Shown here: positions 18,640 through 29,518 of the stretch, piece by piece | Layout: each line of letters starts with the position of its first letter | Numbering within the stretch: the stretch's first letter is position 1 | From: Spinacia oleracea | Taxonomy: Eukaryota > Streptophyta > Magnoliopsida > Caryophyllales > Amaranthaceae | Reading direction: 5' to 3' | Assembly: GCF_020520425.1 (NCBI RefSeq) | Contig: NC_079487.1 | Location: forward strand, 112,626,141-112,690,140 | DNA: 64,000 bases | The notes under the pieces: generated by a model | The model's database searches: none | What the model was told of the DNA's origin: nothing | The model's input: only the letters and a program-made list of their open reading frames with translations | Translations under genes and position numbers: made by a program

Positions 18640-19947
18640 CATAACTCGATTTTTCATGTAAATAATATATAAATTTCATTTTGATACTAAAATCTTATTC
18701 TCGTAAAATTGGTAATAAAACCTGAGAAATAATACACAATTTTATTAGTAAATATGCATTTATAAAATTAATAAATCATAAATATTGATAAATTAGAATC
18801 TGAAAATTGGAAATTAGGCTCAACTCACCCAATAAGCCCAAATTGTAAAATGGCCCAATTACTTTGTGGGTTTTAAGGGAAGTAAATCAAAACCAAAATA
18901 GGTTTTGGTTTTCTGGGAGCAAGGCACGAACAAAACAGGGGAGGGGGAGAAGGGACGCACGAGGAGGAGGAGAGGAGAGGATGGAGGTGGCTGCCTGAGC
19001 TCGGTGGTTTGGCGCAACGCCGGAGGTGAGGCGGCGATGGTGGTGGTTGACTGGTGGTGGCAGAACGGCGAGGGAGGCAGAGAAAGGCGCGAGAGGGCGG
19101 ATGAGCAGGGGAGTTTTGTGGGGGGTTTTTCGATCGGTTTTCGGGAAGGGAGAGGGCGGTTCGCCGGAGCTTAAGAGGCGGAGTGTGGTCGGCGAGAGGA
19201 TGAAGGTGGTTGGGGGTGGTGGTGCGTGGTGTGCTGTTGGTGCGGCGAGGCGGGGAAAGAGGGAGAAACAGAGGAGTGTGTCGAGAGGAGGGAGAGGGGA
19301 GGAGGTGGTGCGTGCGGCAGTTCTGGGGAGCGACGGTGGTTGGGGTGGTTGTATGGGGTGGGGTGGAGGTGGCAGTAGTGGTGGACGGTGGTTGCAGAGG
19401 TGTTTGCGGTGGTGGTTCGAAGTTACAGAAACAGGGGGAAGTGAGGTTTGTTTGATGTTCAATTCTGATTTTTGGCTTGAGAAATTTGGGTTTCTGGTGG
19501 TTGGGTTTGTAAAGGAAGAAAAGGAAGAGTTCAATTTGAACTTTGCAAGTGAATGTAGATGGGATTGAGGGAAAAGAAGAAGGAAGGAAGAACTCATCTT
19601 CTTCTTCCTCTGGTTCACGTGGAGAGCAGGAAAAAAAAAACAAGTGAAAGTGAAAATTTGTTCTTAAGGGCATTTTGGTCATTTCACAAGATTAGGCCAA
19701 ATTCTGAAATTTGTTGCTATTTTTGGAAACTACTAAAAATGGAAATGTTTAGTTTAAAATAATTCTTAATGAAAATATCGTTAACGAAAAATAAATAAAT
19801 TTTCGTTTATAAATTTATCGTTTAAAATAAATCGTAGAAACGTTTAAATTAACGGAATTCGATAATTCGTAATTATTTAAAACGAAATCAAGCTAATAAA
19901 TATTTTTAATTTTAATAAATCAAGTTTAAAAATTTCGGGGTATTACA
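17366..19947 (-). mobile_element. Solo LTR of a Ty3/gypsy element, Tekay/Del-like
   Basis: On the minus strand it starts TGTAATACCCCGAAATTT and ends GAGGTCGGGGCGTTACA, a TG...CA repeat. It is flanked by TTGAT at 17361-17365 and 19948-19952. Length (about 2.6 kb), the TGTAATACCCCG start and a GC-rich, untranslated-leader-like middle are features I associate with Tekay/Del chromovirus LTRs. There is no internal region or second LTR, so it is the product of LTR-LTR recombination. The proline- and arginine-rich frames at 18873-19682 are low-complexity sequence, not genes. An AT array (18586-18637) lies inside. Confidence 0.8.
18586..18637. repeat. (AT)n microsatellite within the solo LTR
   Basis: About 26 AT units. 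It must have grown after or during the life of the LTR. Confidence 0.9.
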
Positions 19948-19951
19948 TTGA

Positions 19952-20212
19952 TACTCCCCCGCCCCTTAATACTCGCGTCGTTTTGACTGGACAACTTGCC
20001 AATGCACAACTTTGACCATCAATATGTTTAACTACATATTATAAAAACTTATATAAATATAAATATTTTGAAAATATATATTAAGATGGAACCAACAATA
20101 TATTATATACTAACATAAGTTTTCTATACTAGAAATAAAATAGGGTCAACGTGAATTATGTGAATAGTGCAAAAAGTCAAAACGGTGCGAGTATTAAGGG
20201 ACAAATGGAGTA
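19952..20212. mobile_element. Stowaway-type MITE
   Basis: TACTCCCCCGCCCCTTAATA at the left matches the complement of CGAGTATTAAGGGACAAATG and GAGTA at the right, with TA at both edges. The CGTTTTGACT / AGTCAAAACG pair continues the inverted repeat. Its left edge coincides with the right target duplication of the solo LTR. Confidence 0.8.
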
Positions 20213-20697
20213 TTAAAGTAGTAATACGTATTACATAAAATTGGTGATATGGAGTATAAAATATTAACTACAAATTCAATTCCTTAAATTAATAATCAAT
20301 TTTACCAAACAATACATGTCATTAATTAACTTATTAGTTCAGTACCTTATCAGTTTCAGACTTTCAGGTGTCATTGTTTCAATTTCAGTTACCTTATCAG
20401 TTTCAGCTTCATTTTAATTAGTGTAGCCAAACAGACCCTAAAACTCCAGTCTCTTGTTGAAGTACCCAATTTGTCCTCGTACGTCATTAATTAACAAAAA
20501 AAATAAAGAGCGCTTTTTTTCGTTAAAAACACCAAATTCTTTGGCGTCTTTGCTATCCCGGTACGAGCGATTTCCTTCAATATTGCATAAAGATCCAATA
20601 ATTCCCTAAATACGTTACTTTTTAAGTTATTTCCCACCATACCGTCCACGTAAGCAAGGGAGAAAGAGAAGTAATTTTTTTTTCCGGTTCAGCATTG

Positions 20698-20826
20698 AAC
20701 CGCCATATGAGATATCGGTTTCCTTTTAAAGCAAACCGCCATCTCAGATGGCGGTTCAATGTTATAAACCGCTATCCCAGATAGCGGTTTGCATTAAAAC
20801 AAAACCGCTATCTCAGATGGCGGTTT
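20698..20826. repeat. Four 24-25-bp palindromes, left cluster
   Basis: Palindromes at about 20698-20721, 20733-20756, 20766-20790 and 20802-20826 share the half-site AAACCGCYATCTCAG and its complement. They are spaced 10-12 bases apart. Each could fold as a hairpin in DNA or RNA. Confidence 0.75.
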
Positions 20827-20907
20827 ACTTAATTGTAAATTATTTTTAATATGAATTACAGTTTAAATAGAAATATAATTTAGAAGTAACCTCTTGTGAC
20901 ATCAATT

Positions 20908-20980
20908 GTGTCTGTAGCTCAGTGGATAGAGTGGGTTGTTTCTACGTAGGAGGTCATGGGTTCGAATCCTACCTGATGTG
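20908..20980 (+). tRNA. tRNA-Arg-like sequence (anticodon position UCU), probably pseudogene
   Basis: The 73 bases contain box A TAGCTCAGTGGATAGAG and box B GGTTCGAATCC in tRNA spacing. The acceptor pairs mostly through G-U, and the anticodon stem pairs at only one of five positions, so it is unlikely to make a working tRNA. A TTTATTTCTTTTT tract follows as a possible pol III stop. Its overall sequence is close to the partner 68 bases downstream. Confidence 0.5.
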
Positions 20981-21047
20981 TTTATTTCTTTTTAACCATT
21001 TATTAATATTAATTATAAACATTTCCAAATTTAACTTATCAACATTA

Positions 21048-21120
21048 GTGTTTGTAGCTCAGTGGATAGAGCGTTTGTTTCCTAAACAGAAGGTCGTGGG
21101 TTCGACCCCTAGCTGATGCG
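21048..21120 (+). tRNA. tRNA-Arg (CCU)-like gene
   Basis: The 73 bases fold as a tRNA: D-stem GCTC/GAGC, anticodon stem TTTGT/ACAGA with loop TTCCTAA (anticodon CCU), and T arm with GGTTCGACC. Body and loops match plant nuclear tRNA-Arg(CCU) closely as I recall it. The acceptor stem is weakened by G-U pairs and the T stem has one mismatch. Ten T residues follow (pol III terminator). Its place inside an inverted-repeat element suggests a captured or dispersed copy that may or may not be active. Confidence 0.55.
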
Positions 21121-21168
21121 GTTTTTTTTTTATTTTTTTACCATTTATAAATAGTACGTGATTATAAA

Positions 21169-21658
21169 CCGCTATCTCAGATAGCGGTTTACTTAAGTCA
21201 ACCGCTACCTGAGATAGCGCTTTAGTGTCGCTTGGTTGAAAAAAAAAAAGACCGGTTTTAATGCTGACGTGGACGGTATGGTGGGAATTAAGTTAAAAAG
21301 TGGCGCATTTTGGGAATTTGACGTTCTTTACACAATATTGAAGGAAATCGCTCATCCCGGTACTCCTCTTGAACCTCACCGTTGAGTCGTTGGCTAAGGT
21401 GTCGGGCCACTGCCCGCTATCTCAGATAGCGGTTTACTTAAGTCAACCGCTACCTGAGATAGCGGTTTAGTGTCGCTTGGTTGAAAAAAAAAAAGACCGA
21501 TTTTAATGCTGACGTGGACGGTATGGTGAAAATTAAGTTAAAAAATGACGCATTTTGGGAACTTGACGTTCTTTACCCAATATAGAAGGAAATCGCTCAT
21601 CCCGGTACTCCTCTTGAACCTCACCGTTGAGTCGTTGGCTAAGGTGTCGGGCCACTGC
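21169..21658 (+). repeat. Tandem duplication, 245 bp twice
   Basis: Bases 21169-21413 and 21414-21658 are near-identical direct copies. Each contains two palindromes, the right inverted end of the Mutator-type element and about 60 bases of flanking leader ending GTCGGGCCACTGC. The duplication therefore happened after the element inserted. Only scattered single-base differences are seen. Confidence 0.9.
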
Positions 21659-23218
21659 TACATTCTCCGTTCTCGCCGGAATTCCGTCATCTATAAGCTC
21701 CTATTCCGTTCCTTTCTTTTTTTGTTGGACTTTTTCGGTGTCGCTCCTACTCCCTTACAGTTGACCAAGGCGTCGTGCTACTGCTGCAGCCGTCTCAATT
21801 GCCGGAACCCTGTTGACACTCCGGTATCCGTACAATAGGGAAAAACAGCGCGACGGTTACCTTTACCTCATCTATTTCCACAATCGGTAACATTGATTCT
21901 CTTATTCGCCATTTATTAGAAACTACATTACTCTTAATTGATTAAAATTAGGGATATTTATGATTAGATTGTTTTCAATAGTTTTGATTGATTAACTATG
22001 AATGAGTAAAATTCCTGAATTTACCCAAATTTGACTGGTTAAGGACTGGTTTACGCGATTGCTGGCTAGTGATGCTGTAGTTCAACCGACTTAAGCTGTA
22101 TGCCATGTTATCAACTCCGATGTCTACAACAATGATAAAAATGAAATGCATGTTAGATGGACTACTTTAATTATACCCAGTAACCTATAGGAGCTATGCA
22201 CGGATTAGCGACAGGGTTCAATTGTATATCGAGTTTTTAGTTTAGGTATTCGAAGAAAGTATATTTGAAAGAAGGTGATGGAAAGGAATGAGAATGGCAT
22301 GAATGATTATTGGGATTTTCGCTTGTTGACATGGGACGCTCTGAAGTTTAGTGCAAGCTGAAGTCAGAAATGTTGATGAGTTGCCAGATCTTGCCGTATT
22401 TTTTAATTGTCTTCGGCAGCAAATTTTAGCTCTTGAAATGAGATCTATTACGAGTAGTCGAGTATAGGTCAGCAAAACCTTATGTTAAGGAATTGGCTTG
22501 AGATCATTTTTAGCCTGTTAGGACATTCCCAGTTCCTGATTCAACAAGAAAGAAATATCATTACTCATAACTCTACTTAGCATTGAAGCTAGTTGCTTCT
22601 TAATGATAACTCATCAGGTTCAATCATAAAATGTTACTTAAATATCATGTAATCTCACCTCTTAGAATTGGGTTTTATTGGAAGCTTAATTGAATTTTTG
22701 CTTTGGATTTTGTGATAAGTAATTTCTCATTGACACCCAAATTCCTAGATTTGCCATTGTACCGAGGATAGTTTAAACATATAATGTGAGGTTACTATAT
22801 CCTGAAAAGTGAAAACTATGGGTCTGGACTCTAGAAGCCTGGTAGACTGTGGAGTCAAACTGAAACCATGGTAAGAATCATAAACAATGTCCCAGAAACC
22901 TGGTTATGGTAAAAGCTGTTAAAGTACGGGGTCAATACCAGGTTTCCCATCAACCTGGTACAGTTTTCAGTTTACTAACCAAACCAAAACCTTAACATTT
23001 TTACCTACTTAGCGTTGTAAGATCTCTCATTAGACTGCATCATTGGCTCAGATCTGTGTTTGAATTAAGTTTTGCAACATTATTTGTAATTTTGCAGGGA
23101 CTAGGCAGTGCTGAAGCACCTCCTGCGTTCTCTTTGCAGAATAGCCGGAAACCTTCAGTTCACTTCTAAGACTACCTTTATTTGAGTTCTGCGCCAATCA
23201 GCCAGCTGTTCAGCAATT
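21659..23218 (+). other. Probable 5' untranslated exon and intron of NTAN1
   Basis: The part after 21659 is CT-rich and C/G-richer than its surroundings, like a plant leader exon. An acceptor TTTTGCAG ends at 23097, and 121 bases of leader precede the NTAN1 ATG. No coding frame here has domain support. Confidence 0.4.
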
Positions 23219-26200
23219 ATGATATTTGTTGCCGGGGTTCCGTTTGAGAGCAATTCCTCCTACCAGGTACTTTATGGAAAAATATTGCCATGATGCATGT
23301 GTCGCAAATGCACAATACAAGATGTTTCATGTTCAGAAGTTAGTGTTTGGAGTGACAAAATGAAAGACAAAATTTCCGTTCGTTTTGACCGAAAACCTTG
23401 GAAACGAACTGTTTACCTTCAAAACTCAACTTGAAAATAGTTTTCCTTTATTTGGTTGTATCGAAAATCATTCACCTTTAAAACCACTTTCCTTTTTTTG
23501 TTTGTATGAAGGAAAATAGGCTCAAATTCAAGGAAACCCCTGTCATTAATTGCTAATTAAGCTTGTTAAGTATTATAGTAAACCCCATTAATTTGAAACA
23601 CGTAATTTTTTTATTAACGATTCAATATACTTCCTCTACTTATTTATAATTGTATCATTTTGGATTTTGACACTATTCGGTATTCACACATTCTTACATC
23701 TATTGTAATTTATATGTAAGAAAAACTATAGTCATTTGGGGTCTTGTTAGTTTCGTTTCAATCTATACTTTCAAAATATCAACTTTTTAATTGTTTTACT
23801 AATGTATAATTAGAGATATTATTGGTTAATCATGTGCATTGGCAAGTGTGAAACCTCAAATGGTGCAATTATAAAAAAAACATGGAGGAAGTAGTCACCA
23901 TATTACTAGATCAAATTACACTATCAACGATTCAACGTGCCTATTAATTCCGCACCAAGTGAGTAACTTCGTTATGTGTGTTTTTCCTTTTATGTGTTTA
24001 GGAAAAACAATTTCTCATCCTCTTATTTGTGTTTTACCTTTTCCCAAATATTGTTATCTTTCTAGTGAAAAGGAGGTTAAAGTTTTAATTGCTATACTAT
24101 GAGGTATATCTCTTTCTCATTATGTTCTTGAATGAATTTAATCTTTTTGATAGGGAAACTGTGATCTTGTTGCTCTGATGGAGCACCCTAAACTTGTCTC
24201 TGCTTCACTCTCTTTCAAAGCAATCCCTGAGAAGAAATATTCAACTTCTGATGCATCTTCAGATGAACTCACAAAAAGCAAGCATGTTTATTTGTTCCAA
24301 CGAGAATATGCTACAGTCGACCCTCTGCTTGTTGATGTAGGTTAAGATAATAATTAATTTTGAGTCATAATTATGATTTTCCTTGCACATGTCTTCTTGA
24401 AATTATTTAGTTTTGCTTTTTTTTTTTAATTTTTTTTTTATGTGACTTTGCCAGTGGTTTTTTTCTTGTCAATTGCAATTGTTGTCCAAAATATACATTT
24501 TAAATGGTTTCTGGAGAAACTGGGACCAGTACAGTAGTGTCATGATAAAATTGCGATTATTGATGAGGGACTCTAAGTGGGTCACATTAACATATGAAGG
24601 AAATGTCGAACTGGTTTACAAGTATGTAGACTTATTTATGGAAACGGAGCTGGAAGGTTGGTAATGGCCATCTATTCCATTATATGGGTAGCTCACAAAT
24701 TATGCTTTACGTAACATGAGTATGTCTATTATGATTTTCCAATGTATGCATAACTAAAAATATCCATGTGTCGTTCCGTTATTTTATCCTCAACAAAAGT
24801 TAATTGGCACGGATGAAGCGACTACTTGTGTGGGCGTTGTAATTAGAAACCGGGACAATGGAATGTAAGTTCCATTGGATTAAGTTTCAGCTAACTTGAA
24901 ACTCTCACTGAGTCATATATTGTTTGGTTACGTATATCTTATTTGTCTTCGCCCTCTTCAGGACTTCAGTTGCCCACATGGATTCTCCAAAAATTGTAGA
25001 CCTTGGCCTGTCTCAGATGCTGTCAAAATTAGTCGATTGTAAACATGATAGCGACATGGATGTAAGTTTAGTGTTTAGTTTACCTTTGTGTATTCTAACT
25101 TTATGAACATTTTGACAGTTTTAAGGGCATGATTTGCAGGTGCATCTTATAGGAGGTTTTGAAGAAATTTCATATAAAGTCTGAGTAATCTCTAACCCTG
25201 TTTTTCATTAATTTGTCTCTCTAACCAGTTCAATGCAGAATTCAAAATTCTTGTTTTTGAAATACATTTATGCAGAATACTGAACAAACTGGATCTGAAG
25301 GCAATCCGGAGCAAGTAGACCATTCTTTTCCCCTGTGTGCTAAAATCATTGAAGCTTTGGGAAAGAGTGCGGTGAAGTTTCATATCCAAAATTTATTTGT
25401 CCTTGGCCACAATACCAGAAAAGATACTGCAGGGAATACACTCCCGATATTCAGCGGCATCCTAGTGAGTAACGAGCCTTTGAACTGAAAAGCTTATCTG
25501 ATTCATGATTCATGATTGCATCTCCATTTTACAAATTGCAAGTCAAAATATTTTGCAATCACCACTACATGAGTTTTTGTGTTCTGTGTCCCACACCACA
25601 GAAGAATATTTATTACCTTTGGCATGATGGTATCCATATTGTATGCTTTCAATATCACTACTTAGGTTGGATGTACTTCAAAATAGCTTTACTTTATAGA
25701 TCGCTTTGTTGGATCTCATCCTCTGTTGTTTAAAATTTTGAATCTTCATACTGTTTCTTGGCGACACTTTTTCTTTTCTCTATTTGCTCCCCTTTCATGT
25801 GTGTGTCTTGGGAAGTTTTTTTTTATAATTTTTTTTATAATTTTTTTATAATTATTACCCAGTATGTATTTTGCGGCCTTTTGTCATGCCTAATTCCTGT
25901 TGTAAAATGTCTTACATTAAAGTGTTCGTGTATGTGCGCATTCGGCATGACTTTAGATCAAGGTGCTCTTTGTTATTACCTCGTCCTTCAGTCTTAGTAG
26001 TGTTCACTTCTGATATATGTATAGATATGCACACACAATCCGTTAATGAAGGTTGGTGGATTGTTGGATTTCGTTGTCCATTTATAATGGACCTTGGTTC
26101 TCTCACTTCTTTGTGTGTGCCATCTTTCTCCATAATTTTCTCATGATAATTTTTCTTGTCAGTTACTGAAGAAAATGATTGAGGTTGAGGTTTATTTTTC

Positions 26201-28969
26201 ATGCTCGATGGAATTTTTCAAAGACAATATAATTTGCTAAAAGTAATTTAGTTCTTTATAAACCTTAACAGGATATTTCACCTTATAAGTTATTTGTGTT
26301 TCACTTCAGGTAGAAACTAGGACTGGAACTGTCACCCCAGCCACATTTGATCAGACCACAAGATGCCCAGATGAAATGGTTAGGAGAATCCGAATCTCTG
26401 CTTCCTTTTCGGACACCCGTTGGAGAAATAAGTTACTCGAGACATATGACACTCGAACTGACCGGTTCATCATTGCCCCGTGCTCTTGGTAAAACCTTTT
26501 TTAGCTAGTTTATGTGTTAGTAGCTCTCCTAAGTATTCTTTAAGACTAAGATTACCTATAGATGAGTAAAATTCAGTACCTTTTTTTTCCCCTCTTTCTG
26601 TAGATTCAGTACCTTTTTTTTTCCCCATCCTCTTCAGAGTCTTCACTTTATTTTTCAGATTACTTTTGTGTGTTTTAATGTGTGATGCATCAGATTTCGG
26701 GGAAGTGCACATTAGAAATTGTCTTATAATTTAGTTAGAGGTATCTTGAGCAACAAGAAGAATGAAATCAGTTAGAGGAGGAATCATTTAGTCTATAAAC
26801 AGAGGAGATAAGGGAGAGAGAAAATCATGAAGAATATTATTGAGTGAATTTTACTTAATTTTGCTTATGACTAAGAGTGTAGAGTCACTTAAAAGACTGG
26901 GATTGTAAAGTGTAAACCCTGTATGATCTGGGCCCCGTTTGGACCGTCAAACCTCTAATAGTGGTGTTTGGTAGGCACAGGATTTGAACAGCGGATTTGG
27001 CTCAAACCTCGAATTAAAAAACGTTGCTCATAGCAGCGTTTCAAATGGAGGATTGAAATCATGTAAAGTTAAAAGACAACTTTCCCCCCATATTCCCCGT
27101 CCTCTCTAACCTCCATTAACACATTAGAAAGCTTTTCTTTAAGAAATTACGAGTTATTGTTTATGCGTAGAAATACAAACAGTAGGAGAAAAAAAAAGTA
27201 CAATTGATATGAATTGATCATACCCACTAAAAAAAGTATTGATGATAAGTAAAGAATCATCTCAACTAGTCAATTACGCAATTGTTTATCCTACCTCAAT
27301 TTCATCAAAGTTGATGCTTGGTTATGAAATCATAAGAACATGATGGGTATAAGGTGAAGATTGAATAGGCTTGGGTTATTTTGGGAGATGGAAATAAGGT
27401 GGAGATTGAGTGTGGTGGGGTTTTTCTGTGTTTTTTTGTTGGGTGATGGAAATAAGGAGGAGAATCTGGATGAAGGTAGTAACTAGTAAGGTACTCATTT
27501 TTAGTGAACCTTTTTTTAAGAAGGTTTATGAAGTATAATATTATTTGCCTAGTACAGTAATTAGAAGTTATTATTTAATTTCCCTCAAAAAAAAAATTAT
27601 TTATTTATTTTCCATCAAAAAAAAAGTTATTTTTTTTGTTTTCCCCGCAAAAAAAGTTATTTATTTATTTTGTAAGAAATACGAGTTCCATTAAACTTTT
27701 TCATGAATTATTAAATGAGTTTAATTACTCATGTTTTGCTAACTTCATACATTTGTAATTTAAAGCAACTCACCATTTACATCTTAATAAAAAAAGAAAA
27801 GAAATGTTACAAAAGACCAATGTCATTTTATAAATGTCATTTTACAGAAAATACTAGTTAAAAGCTTTTAACAAACCTGCAACCATTACCAAACACATTT
27901 ATGTAAACATCTAGTCAAATCCGCTGTTAAATCTGCTAAAGAATAAGTTAATCAGTTAACTGCTAATGCAAATAGTAAACATCTATACTCTTAACATCTA
28001 ACTGCCAAACAGGGCCCTGATGACTTAATTTCACCGTATTACTAATTGCTGTCAATTTCCACCCTTAAGTCTCTTCTCCTTCATCTGCATTTCCCTATAC
28101 TTTTGATTTTCCAATCTGTCACAAAAACATTAAAGTTTCTTTTCAGGTTTATTACTGTTTTTTGATGTGATTACGATTGGTGCAGGAGCATACACCTGGT
28201 ACATATGTCATCTTTTCTACAGAAGCTTCCTGATTCTGAAATCCTTCGTACTTGTTCCACTTCACCTTTTGCTGAGGCACCAGACTTCATACATAATCAA
28301 AGAAGGTTTGAGTTGTCTATACATGTGTCAACAACAGCACTCTTAAATTTCGCATCTGTATGTGGCTACGTGCTTTCACAATTTCTAGCTGTCACTGATC
28401 AGTAGATGAGAAGGGGATACAAATGTTAGTATGTTACTTTGTTTGAGTTTATTCAAGCTGATGGAAGATGCATAATTGTAGTGTAGTTGAGTTGATTGAG
28501 TTTCTCTCTATGGGTGGGATTATCTGTTGAAGTAGAAAAGTGAACTAATGTCTTTGTTCTACACTTTTCTTCATCACTCTGTTTTTTTTCTTGCTCTTGC
28601 TGAAATAACAAAAGTTTGCTTTTGATGTTTTTTGCATCTATCTGGTGGTCAACCTGTTTGTTATAAGGCTATTTACATCTTGATTTCCTAGGTAGATGGA
28701 CATGGACCCCTTCTATTACTCTATCAGTTTATTGTAGAATCGTTCTATGGTCATCTAGATCAATTAAGCATGCCTGAGCTCTCATTATAGCTACTGTTTT
28801 TTTTTATTCTCCTGTTCAATGTTCCTATATTTATTTCTAGTCCCTTTGTGTGACCTTCAGGCAGTGGGATTATTTGATTCAGCATCCATATTGGAAGGAA
28901 ACTTTCCGGATGGGAGAGCCGCGCATATTTACAAGGGCTGTTAATGGAGAGTGGATAATGGTTGAGTAA
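23219..28969 (+). CDS. NTAN1: Protein N-terminal asparagine amidohydrolase
   Basis: The enzyme deamidates N-terminal Asn to Asp, feeding proteins to the arginylation branch of the N-degron pathway. Nine exons join in frame: 23219-23266, 24154-24336, 24800-24864, 24962-25061, 25140-25178, 25276-25464, 26310-26488, 28186-28305 and 28861-28969. They give 343 aa, close to the plant family length. The catalytic cysteine is expected at Cys87 in IGTDEATTCVGVVI; VAHMDSPKIVDLG, VHLIGGFEE, CPDEMVRRIR, TDRFIIAPCSW and STSPFAEAPDF follow in family order. The start MIFVAGVPFESNS agrees with plant orthologues. All introns are GT-AG as placed; the fifth donor (GTCTGA) is weak. Introns 1 and 7 hold a Stowaway and a hAT-like element. 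Retention of intron 8 would give a different C-terminus ending at 28405. Confidence 0.9.
23628..23893. mobile_element. Stowaway MITE in NTAN1 intron 1
   Basis: TACTTCCTCTACTTATTTAT at the left and ATGGAGGAAGTA at the right are inverted copies with TA edges. The second part of the ends, ATAATTG and CAATTAT, also pairs. Confidence 0.75.
26930..28017. mobile_element. hAT-like non-autonomous element in NTAN1 intron 7
   Basis: The edges GGGCCCCGTTTGGA and TGCCAAACAGGGCCC are inverted copies of the GGGCCYGTTTGG terminus seen in many plant hAT elements. The 1.1 kb inside is AT-rich and non-coding. A clean 8-bp target duplication is not visible, so the insertion is old or the exact edge is off by a base or two. 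Confidence 0.55.
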
Positions 28970-29221
28970 GGTAGTGTTCTGCTACCTCATCATCTTTAGT
29001 TCTATGATTTAATTATACTTTTCCTCGTGGAGGAAAGATCATGCTGGTAAGGGCATCCCATATGAGTTTGCTGCTGGAAGAAATGATCAATGCATGTCTA
29101 GCATTTCATGAGAAGTATGGAGCAACCACAAATAATGTTTGTGTCTATCCTTGTTTGTATTTATAGCATACTCCATTTTACTATTCGATAGCTGTTCGGT
29201 TTAATTGTTGAACTGGACTAA
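28970..29221. other. Probable NTAN1 3' untranslated region
   Basis: Follows the TAA of NTAN1. No other coding sequence is supported; the polyadenylation site was not fixed. Confidence 0.35.
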
Positions 29222-29515
29222 GGTAACGTTTGGTTGACCATAGGAAGTAAAAGTTCCTAGGAATAAGATTTTCCCATGTATTCACATTTCCTAGGAAGTA
29301 AGAAATATTGTTTGGTTGAATATGGGAAGTAACTTCCTATGGGAAGTTCCACTTACCTAGGGGAACCTAGGTAAGCAACTTCCTCCATTTTGTGGGAAGT
29401 GAAAGTTCCTAGGAAGTGTGACTTCCCACAATTTTGCAAACCAAACAACACCACAAACTTTAACGTCCTAGGAAGTTACATTTCCCATTGTATTTTATGT
29501 CAACCAAATAACACC
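29222..29515. mobile_element. Tourist (PIF/Harbinger-type) MITE with TAA duplication
   Basis: The ends GGTAACGTTTGGTTGAC and GTCAACCAAATAACACC are imperfect inverted repeats. TAA stands outside both (29219-29221 and 29516-29518), as expected for the superfamily. The inside is a series of TTCCTAGGAAGT near-palindromes. Confidence 0.75.
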
Positions 29516-29518
29516 TAA

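Larger units (their letters stand above)
20565..21353. mobile_element. Mutator-type inverted-repeat element carrying tRNA-Arg-like sequences
   Basis: The ends GAGCGATTTCCTTCAATATT and its complement at the right continue as diverged inverted repeats for about 92 bases, including CCACCATACCGTCCACGT. ATCCCGGTAC stands immediately outside both ends (20555-20564 and 21354-21363), a 10-bp target duplication in the Mutator range. Inside are palindromes of the AAACCGCTATCTCAG type and two tRNA-like sequences. No transposase is encoded. It sits in the leader or promoter of NTAN1. Confidence 0.7.

Noticed and set aside
18873-19682. Overlapping frames of 269, 243 and 180 residues, rich in Pro/Thr or Gly/Arg
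   Set aside because: They lie inside the solo LTR and all reflect a GC-rich low-complexity leader. Several frames on both strands are open at once and none has a domain.
21545-21838. 97-residue open frame upstream of NTAN1
   Set aside because: It runs through the duplicated element end and leader DNA; no similarity or domain recognised. More likely 5' untranslated sequence.
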